From the NCBI RefSeq assembly GCF_024494645.1, contig NZ_JANHDJ010000005.1:124001-188000 (forward strand): 64,000 nt of DNA, written 5' to 3'. Made by a program: the position numbers and the translations under genes. Each line of letters starts with the position of its first letter. Position 1 is the stretch's first letter. Shown one piece after another: positions 59,607-64,000 of the stretch. Origin of the DNA: Halohasta litorea (GTDB lineage: Archaea > Halobacteriota > Halobacteria > Halobacteriales > Haloferacaceae). The notes below the pieces were generated by a model. The model was not told the origin of the DNA. It did not search any database and saw nothing but the letters and a program-made list of their open reading frames with translations.

Positions 59607-60802
59607 ACTGCGTCTTCCGCGATTCTGATAAGTTCGTTGAGTTTGGCGGTTCGCTCGCCCGCAACGGTGCCGGTTTTGATGAATCCGGCATCGGTTGCGA
59701 CCGCGAGGTGTGCAATCGTCGTGTCTTCGGTTTCGCCCGAGCGGTGAGAGATGATCGTCTCGTAGCCGTTGCGAACCGCCAGCTCGATCGCGTCGACGGT
59801 GTCGGAGAGCGAACCGATCTGGTTGGGTTTGATGAGAATGCTGTTGGCCGCGCCCTGGTCGATGCCGTCCTGGAGGCGCGAGACGTTGGTGACGAAGAGG
59901 TCGTCACCACAGATGAGCGTCTGGTCGCCGACCTGCTCGGTCAGCTCCGCGAACGCTTCGTAGTCGTTCTCATCGAGTGGGTCCTCGACGTAGGCGAGGT
60001 CGTACTCCTCGACGAGCTCGGCGATGTACTCGATCTGCTCGTCGGGGGACTTCTCGCCGTCGCTGTACTGGTAGGCTCCCTCGTCGTACATCTCGGAGGC
60101 GGCCACGTCGAGACCGAACTTGATCTCGAAGCCGACCTCTTCGGAAACCCGGGAAACGGCCTCGTCCATGATCTCGAAGGCTTCGGCGTCCGAAACGGGC
60201 GGTGCCCAGGCACCTTCGTCGCCTTTGCCTGCGCCGATTCCCCGTTCGTCGAGGATGTCACCGGCTGCGCCGTGGACCTTCGCGTTGGCGAAGACGGCCT
60301 CGGAGACGCTCGGTGCGCCGACTGGTGCGGCGAGGAACTCCTGGATGTCCGTCGCGTCTTTGGCGTGTTCGCCGCCGCCGATCACGTTGCCGAGCGGGAC
60401 GGGGAAGTTCTCGCCGCGGAACGCGCCGCCGAGGTGCTGGTAGAGCGGCGCACCGAGCACGTCGGCTGCGGCCTTGGCGGCTGCCATCGAGATGGCGACC
60501 GCGCTGTTGGCGCCGATCTCAGAGAAGTTCTCGGTGCCGTCGGCGGCCCGGAGCGCGCCGTCGACCGCCCGCTGGTCGCCCGCGTAGACGGTGTCGACCA
60601 GTCGGGGGACGGCGTGTTCTCTCGCGTTGGCGATCGCCTCCTTTGGCGGGAGTTCGATCGCCTCATACTCGCCGGTCGAGGCCCCGGAGGGCGCTGCCGC
60701 GCGGCCGAAGCCGCCGGATTCGGTGAGTACGTCCGCTTCGACCGTGGGGTTGCCACGGGAGTCGAGCACGCGTCGGAGTGAAATCGAGCTGATTTGTGTC
60801 AT
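59603..60802 (-). CDS. eno: Enolase (phosphopyruvate hydratase)
   Basis: The 399-residue glycolytic enzyme converts 2-phosphoglycerate to phosphoenolpyruvate. [16 protein letters not shown] near residue 9, [57 protein letters not shown] and the Ser-His region [11 protein letters not shown] are all present. These supply the Mg2+ and catalytic residues. In archaea this gene often follows rpoN and rpoK as here. Its start is 1 bp from the rpoK stop. Confidence 0.96.
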   Translation of the reverse strand: MTQISSISLRRVLDSRGNPTVEADVLTESGGFGRAAAPSGASTGEYEAIELPPKEAIANAREHAVPRLVDTVYAGDQRAVDGALRAADGTENFSEIGANSAVAISMAAAKAAADVLGAPLYQHLGGAFRGENFPVPLGNVIGGGEHAKDATDIQEFLAAPVGAPSVSEAVFANAKVHGAAGDILDERGIGAGKGDEGAWAPPVSDAEAFEIMDEAVSRVSEEVGFEIKFGLDVAASEMYDEGAYQYSDGEKSPDEQIEYIAELVEEYDLAYVEDPLDENDYEAFAELTEQVGDQTLICGDDLFVTNVSRLQDGIDQGAANSILIKPNQIGSLSDTVDAIELAVRNGYETIISHRSGETEDTTIAHLAVATDAGFIKTGTVAGERTAKLNELIRIAEDAV

Positions 60803-60803
60803 G

Positions 60804-60974
60804 TTAGTCTCGTTTGACCGTAAACGGCAGCACGCCCGCGTCGTACTCCTCTGCTGCGATGAGGATGGGCTCGCTTTGAGCGGTTTCGACGAGGACCGGC
60901 GCGCCGTATGAGATCTGCAGCGCTCGCGCCCCGAGAATGCGGGCTTTCTCGTAGCGGTTGTACTGGCCTCTCAT
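60804..60974 (-). CDS. rpoK: DNA-directed RNA polymerase subunit K
   Basis: The 56-residue protein starts [20 protein letters not shown] and continues with [10 protein letters not shown], the conserved Rpb6/omega-like segment that helps fold the largest subunit. It is short but complete, ending FTVKRD. Its start overlaps rpoN by 4 bp. The neighbourhood rps9-rpoN-rpoK-eno-rps2 is conserved in archaea and confirms the call. Confidence 0.95.
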   Translation of the reverse strand: MRGQYNRYEKARILGARALQISYGAPVLVETAQSEPILIAAEEYDAGVLPFTVKRD

Positions 60975-61162
60975 TGGTAGGGTGCAACAACGTCGACGAG
61001 ATCGGTGTGCGACACCATCATGCGCCGACAGCAGTGACGAGTGACCCCGAGGTCGTCGAGGACCTCGCCGGGATCTTCGCCACTCTGGGACCGTTCGTCG
61101 AACTCCTCGTAGTGTTCACCGATGACGTTGCCACAGGTGAAACACCGGACTGGGATCATCAT
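60971..61162 (-). CDS. rpoN: DNA-directed RNA polymerase subunit N
   Basis: The 63-residue Zn-binding protein starts with Met-Met-Ile-Pro-Val-Arg, so two ATGs are possible. The zinc cysteines are CFTCGN near residue 7 and CCRRMM near residue 44, matching the Rpb10/RpoN family. [10 protein letters not shown] is characteristic. It is cotranscribed between rps9 and rpoK. Confidence 0.95.
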   Translation of the reverse strand: MMIPVRCFTCGNVIGEHYEEFDERSQSGEDPGEVLDDLGVTRHCCRRMMVSHTDLVDVVAPYQ

Positions 61163-61174
61163 AGTTTGGTCACC

Positions 61175-61573
61175 TCAGCGGTAGGACTTCTGGTAGCGAG
61201 CGCGGGCACCAGGGCCGCCCCATTTCTTCGGCTCGGACTGCCGGACGTCGTTGACCAGCAGCGAGCGGTCGAACTGCATGTATGCTTCACGCAGTTCTGC
61301 ATCATTAAGATGCTGGACAAGTCCACGCGCCAGCGCCGTTCGCACGGCGTCTGCCTGGCCGCTGAAGCCGCCGCCGTTGACAGTGACGTCGATGTCGACG
61401 TCGTCACGGAGGTCGTCGCCAGCGATGCGGAACGGTTCGAGCATCTTGAGGCGTGCCATCTCCGGTTCGACCAGCTCGACTGGCTGGGAGTTGATACGGA
61501 TGCGACCGTCACCATCGCGCACGGTGGCGCGGGCGACGGCCGTCTTCTTCTTGCCTGATGTGTTGGTTACCAT
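61175..61573 (-). CDS. rps9: 30S ribosomal protein S9
   Basis: A 132-residue small-subunit protein. The N-terminus [20 protein letters not shown] and the C-terminal [21 protein letters not shown] segment, which reaches the P site in the ribosome, are conserved. It overlaps rpl13 by 7 bp and precedes rpoN by 12 bp. Confidence 0.96.
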   Translation of the reverse strand: MVTNTSGKKKTAVARATVRDGDGRIRINSQPVELVEPEMARLKMLEPFRIAGDDLRDDVDIDVTVNGGGFSGQADAVRTALARGLVQHLNDAELREAYMQFDRSLLVNDVRQSEPKKWGGPGARARYQKSYR

Positions 61574-62004
61574 GTGACGTTCGCTCCCAGTTTCTCGGAG
61601 ATCTCTCCGAGCGTGATGAACTTGATGTTCGAGAGTCGGTCCAGCGAGGTTCCCTCAAGCACGTCCCCGTCCTCGTCGTAGGGGTTGCCCACGTAGACGC
61701 GGACGTTCTCGAAGGCCTCGCGGCCGTGTTCCTTCTTGTACGGCACCATCCCGCGGATCGCACGTTTGAAGATTCGGTCCGGCCGCTTGGGGTAGTAGGG
61801 ACCCCGGTCGGAGCCGACCTCCGCGCGCTTGCGGTAGGTGTCGAGGGTATCCTCTTTGTTGCCGGTGATGACGGCGTGTTCGGCGTTGACCACCGCGACA
61901 CGCTGTCCGGCGAGGACTTTCTGTGCGACTTCGCTGGCGACGCGACCGAGAATGCAGTCTCGGGCATCGACCACGACGTCGACTTCGAACTCGGCGGCGC
62001 TCAT
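61567..62004 (-). CDS. rpl13: 50S ribosomal protein L13
   Basis: A 145-residue large-subunit protein. [40 protein letters not shown]-like and [20 protein letters not shown] segments are typical of archaeal L13/L13ae. It overlaps rps9 and rpl18e by a few bases, so translation is coupled across the cluster. Confidence 0.96.
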   Translation of the reverse strand: MSAAEFEVDVVVDARDCILGRVASEVAQKVLAGQRVAVVNAEHAVITGNKEDTLDTYRKRAEVGSDRGPYYPKRPDRIFKRAIRGMVPYKKEHGREAFENVRVYVGNPYDEDGDVLEGTSLDRLSNIKFITLGEISEKLGANVTW

Positions 62005-62354
62005 CGGATCACCCGCACGTTGGTACCGTTGGGGTTCTCGTCGAGAACCGCCTCAAGGCTTACTGCGTCGCCGACCTGTCCGATCTTCGTTTCGGCTGTC
62101 GACGAGAAGTCGACGGCGGCGACGGTGACGTTCGTTTCGAGCACACCACTCCCCAGGACCTTTCCTGGAACAACGATGGTCTCATCGTCACGGGCGTACC
62201 GTTCGATGCGACCGAGGTTGACTTCCGCGTGGGTGCGCCGGGGCTTTTCGAGACGGTCGGCGACGTCCTGCCAGACTGCGGCATCGGACTCGCCTGCGGC
62301 CGTCTTCAGCTCGGCGATGAGACTCTGAAGTCTCGGATTCGTCTTACTGCTCAT
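62001..62354 (-). CDS. rpl18e: 50S ribosomal protein L18e
   Basis: A 117-residue archaeal/eukaryotic large-subunit protein beginning [20 protein letters not shown], with [20 protein letters not shown] central. It is the first protein gene after tRNA-Leu. An AGGAG Shine-Dalgarno element lies 7 nt before the ATG, and the minus-strand GTAAAAAC box predicts a 15-nt leader. This operon is thus one of the leadered ones. Confidence 0.95.
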   Translation of the reverse strand: MSSKTNPRLQSLIAELKTAAGESDAAVWQDVADRLEKPRRTHAEVNLGRIERYARDDETIVVPGKVLGSGVLETNVTVAAVDFSSTAETKIGQVGDAVSLEAVLDENPNGTNVRVIR

Positions 62355-62361
62355 GAGTAAT

Positions 62362-62366
62362 CTCCT
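62362..62366 (-). promoter_or_regulatory. Shine-Dalgarno element of rpl18e
   Basis: AGGAG on the minus strand lies seven bases before the ATG at 62354. It contrasts with the leaderless starts elsewhere in the window, so the ribosomal operon probably uses a leadered message. Confidence 0.5.
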
Positions 62367-62392
62367 GATAGAAAGTGGAGTGCCGGAAGCAG

Positions 62393-62400
62393 GTTTTTAC
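62393..62400 (-). promoter_or_regulatory. TATA-like box for the rpl18e operon
   Basis: GTAAAAAC on the minus strand, just downstream of tRNA-Leu, is centred about 42 nt before the rpl18e ATG. It predicts a transcript start near 62370. Cotranscription with the tRNA is also possible. Confidence 0.35.
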
Positions 62401-62428
62401 GACTCTTCGGTTCGAGTGAGTCGCAAAA

Positions 62429-62513
62429 TGCAGGGAGCAGGATTTGAACCTGCGGACCCCTATGGGACAGCGCCCTGAACGCTGCGCCGTTGGCCTGACT
62501 TGGCTATCCCTGC
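62429..62513 (-). tRNA. tRNA-Leu (anticodon CAG)
   Basis: The 85-nt minus-strand sequence folds as a class II tRNA. The acceptor stem is GCAGGGA with TCCCTGC and discriminator A. The anticodon stem is CAGCG/CGCTG around TTCAGGG (anticodon CAG), followed by a long variable arm near TCCCATAGGGG. The T-arm is GCAGGTTCAAATCCTGC. CCA is not encoded. In many archaea tRNA-Leu sits upstream of rpl18e, as here. Confidence 0.94.
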
Positions 62514-62715
62514 TCGCACTCCGATGTAGCCCACACCACCCTTTACCTGTTTCGATCCACCACCGCCGTCGCTCTGTCATCGAGCGTCGACGTGCGTCCC
62601 CTCGCCCAGCCATCGGGCGAGAAGATCGACCGCCCCGGACTGCTGGCGAGACGCGTGTCTCTCCGGCAGCGCGGGCGGTCGGGTGGATCGAGTGTGTGGT
62701 CATGTGGGGCTTGTG

Positions 62716-63465
62716 TTAGGCTGTGACTGCGTCGTGTAGTTCGTCCGCGCGGGCACCGAGCGATTCGGCGGCGCGAAGCACCAGTTCCTCGACCGCAAAC
62801 GAGCCGTCGGTCTCTACGTGGAACACGTAGGCACCGGGCACGTCCTCGACTTCGAGCTCCTTGCCGGGGTAGCGGTTAGTGAGATCGTTGTCGAACTCGT
62901 CGGTGAGCACGATCTCGCCGTCGTCGGTCTCGATTACCCCGCGAAGGATCTGCGGCTCCTGGTCGTCGAACTCGCCGATGTCGTCGACGACGCTCACACG
63001 CTGGAGGTGTCGGAACCCGACCGAGACACCGCCCTGGTGTTTGGCGTGTTCCTTGCCGTGATCGAGGACCGCGTCGGCCTCGAACTCGAGTCGTTGGCCC
63101 TCTTTGAGCTCAATGATCGGCACGTTCTCGTCGGCTGGCTCGACCAGCGCGTCGGCGGATTCGATATCCCCCGAGTAGGCCGTCGCCGGCCCCTCGACAT
63201 CGAGTGCGACCGTGACGGTGTCACCGATCTCGAAGTCGTCCAGCGGCGTGGTCAACGGGATGAGCCCGAGTCGGAGGGCGATCATCTCGTCGAACATCAC
63301 CGAGGTGTTCTCGACGAACCGGACGGTATCGATCGAGAACGTCGGCACATCGGCGATCATCGCGCGCCGGAAGCCGTTTGCGAGTGCCGGTGTCAGTCCA
63401 CGGACGAGGAATCGCGCCTTGCGATCCTCCCGTTCGATGAACTCAACGTCGAATTCCTGTGCCAT
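62716..63465 (-). CDS. rpoD: DNA-directed RNA polymerase subunit D
   Basis: A 249-residue alpha-like assembly subunit (Rpb3 homologue). The N-terminal motif [20 protein letters not shown] (about residues 17-36) and the [13 protein letters not shown] segment form the dimer interface with subunit L. The [4Fe-4S] cysteines seen in some archaea are absent, as expected for haloarchaea. It lies 6 bp downstream of rps11, within the rps4-rps11-rpoD block. About 200 bp separate it from tRNA-Leu. Confidence 0.95.
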   Translation of the reverse strand: MAQEFDVEFIEREDRKARFLVRGLTPALANGFRRAMIADVPTFSIDTVRFVENTSVMFDEMIALRLGLIPLTTPLDDFEIGDTVTVALDVEGPATAYSGDIESADALVEPADENVPIIELKEGQRLEFEADAVLDHGKEHAKHQGGVSVGFRHLQRVSVVDDIGEFDDQEPQILRGVIETDDGEIVLTDEFDNDLTNRYPGKELEVEDVPGAYVFHVETDGSFAVEELVLRAAESLGARADELHDAVTA

Positions 63466-63471
63466 GCGTCG

Positions 63472-63861
63472 TTAGACTCGCTTGTTCTTCGGGGCTCGGG
63501 TGCCGTCGTGCGGGATCGGCGTCACGTCTTCGATCCGACCGATCTCGATTCCGGCTCGGGCCAGCGCGCGGATCGTCGCCTGCGCGCCGGGGCCCGGGGA
63601 TTTGTTGCCGTTGCCGCCGGGGCCGCGAACGCGGACGTGGAGTCCGGCGATGCCCGCTGCCTTGACTTCCTCGGCGACGGTCTCGGCCATCTGCATGGCG
63701 GCGTACGGCGATGCCTCGTCCCGGTTCTGCTTCACCACGGTCCCACCGGAGGATTTGACGATGGTTTCGGCCCCCGTCAGATCGGTGATCGTGATGAGCG
63801 TGTTGTTGAACGACGAAAACACGTGGGCGATGCCCCACTTGTCGTCTGCTGTTTCACTCAT
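63472..63861 (-). CDS. rps11: 30S ribosomal protein S11
   Basis: A 129-residue small-subunit protein with [40 protein letters not shown], and the C-terminal segment [20 protein letters not shown]. All are hallmark segments of S11. It precedes rpoD and follows rps4, the conserved archaeal order. Confidence 0.96.
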   Translation of the reverse strand: MSETADDKWGIAHVFSSFNNTLITITDLTGAETIVKSSGGTVVKQNRDEASPYAAMQMAETVAEEVKAAGIAGLHVRVRGPGGNGNKSPGPGAQATIRALARAGIEIGRIEDVTPIPHDGTRAPKNKRV

Positions 63862-63867
63862 GATTGG

Positions 63868-64000
63868 TTACTCCTGAGCCTCCGCCCGTGCTGGGTGGAG
63901 TTCGTCGGCGATCGGACTGCGCTCGTCGTACTCGACGAGCGCCTCTTCGCCAGCCTCGATCTTCCGCGAGGGAGCCTTCGCGCGAGCCCCGTCGACGGTG
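63868..64000 (-). CDS. rps4: 30S ribosomal protein S4, C-terminal fragment
   Basis: Only the last 43-44 codons are in the window, because the gene continues past the right edge. The visible C-terminus reads APSRKIEAGEEALVEYDERS, then PIADELHPARAEAQE and stop TAA at 63868-63870. The position directly before rps11 and the tail match archaeal S4. Confidence 0.88.
   Translation of the reverse strand, partial: TVDGARAKAPSRKIEAGEEALVEYDERSPIADELHPARAEAQE

Noticed and set aside
1-64000. CRISPR arrays, insertion sequences or prophage
   Set aside because: No regularly spaced repeats, transposase, integrase or structural phage genes were seen. The only repeats are short and local.

Overview
The window is a chromosomal segment of an extremely halophilic archaeon (class Halobacteria). 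Four things support this. Protein genes are GC-rich and encode strongly acidic proteins. TATA-like boxes lie about 25-29 nt upstream of many start codons, which is the leaderless-transcript pattern. The information-processing genes are archaeal: RPA operon, Lhr-type helicase, Cdc48, proteasome alpha, RNA polymerase D/K/N, L18e, archaeal-type shikimate kinase, MptE. Many proteins also belong to families seen only in haloarchaea. The sequence does not fix the genus. Almost everything looks like core chromosome. I found no CRISPR array, transposase, integrase or prophage genes.

Layout. 1-2839: RPA operon (partial ssDNA-binding protein, RPA-associated protein, phosphoesterase). 2895-5783: large Lhr-type helicase. 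5784-7669: a visibly AT-richer island holding a small membrane protein and a FilR1-type regulator with a striking palindrome. It ends in a second, diverged copy of the helicase 3' end. 7670-12251: Ca/Na exchanger, rhomboid protease, a haloarchaeal orphan and Cdc48. 12303-16393: small haloarchaeal proteins, a Tat lipoprotein with a membrane partner, shikimate kinase and chorismate mutase. 16420-22382: EamA permease, CPA1 antiporter, CNNM/CorC protein, Usp and beta-carbonic anhydrase. 22610-25181: NitT/TauT-type ABC importer. 25412-26837: aspartoacylase-like enzyme, a decayed bacterio-opsin-activator-type regulator and tRNA-Glu(CTC). 27197-30726: nadABC operon. 30756-36110: MOSC protein, proteasome alpha, HAD phosphatase, DHFR and ThyA, P-loop protein, orphan. 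36225-41892: two Mn/Fe-SODs, antiporter, a Met/His-rich secreted protein beside a membrane-anchored winged-helix regulator, and photolyase. 42028-47957: tetrahydrofolate/methanopterin genes (mptE, folP), TrmJ, HalX response regulator, HFX_2341-type regulator, UPF0212. 48036-55634: OGG1 glycosylase, a lipid-linked-sugar glycosyltransferase trio, MscS, membrane proteins and DinB polymerase. 55675-58740: leader mini-ORF, amino-acid permease and two Usp-like proteins. 58764-64000: the conserved archaeal block rps4-rps11-rpoD-tRNA-Leu-rpl18e-rpl13-rps9-rpoN-rpoK-eno-rps2, all on the minus strand.

Functional threads. DNA maintenance genes recur (RPA, Lhr, OGG1, photolyase, DinB with a PCNA-like tail), as does oxidative defence (two SODs). 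NAD synthesis from aspartate is complete in one operon. Folate/thymidylate genes sit in two places (folA-thyA and mptE/folP). The least explained parts are the island at the helicase 3' end, the Met-rich secreted protein and regulator pair (possibly metal sensing), and the 23-residue leader peptide coupled to the amino-acid permease.
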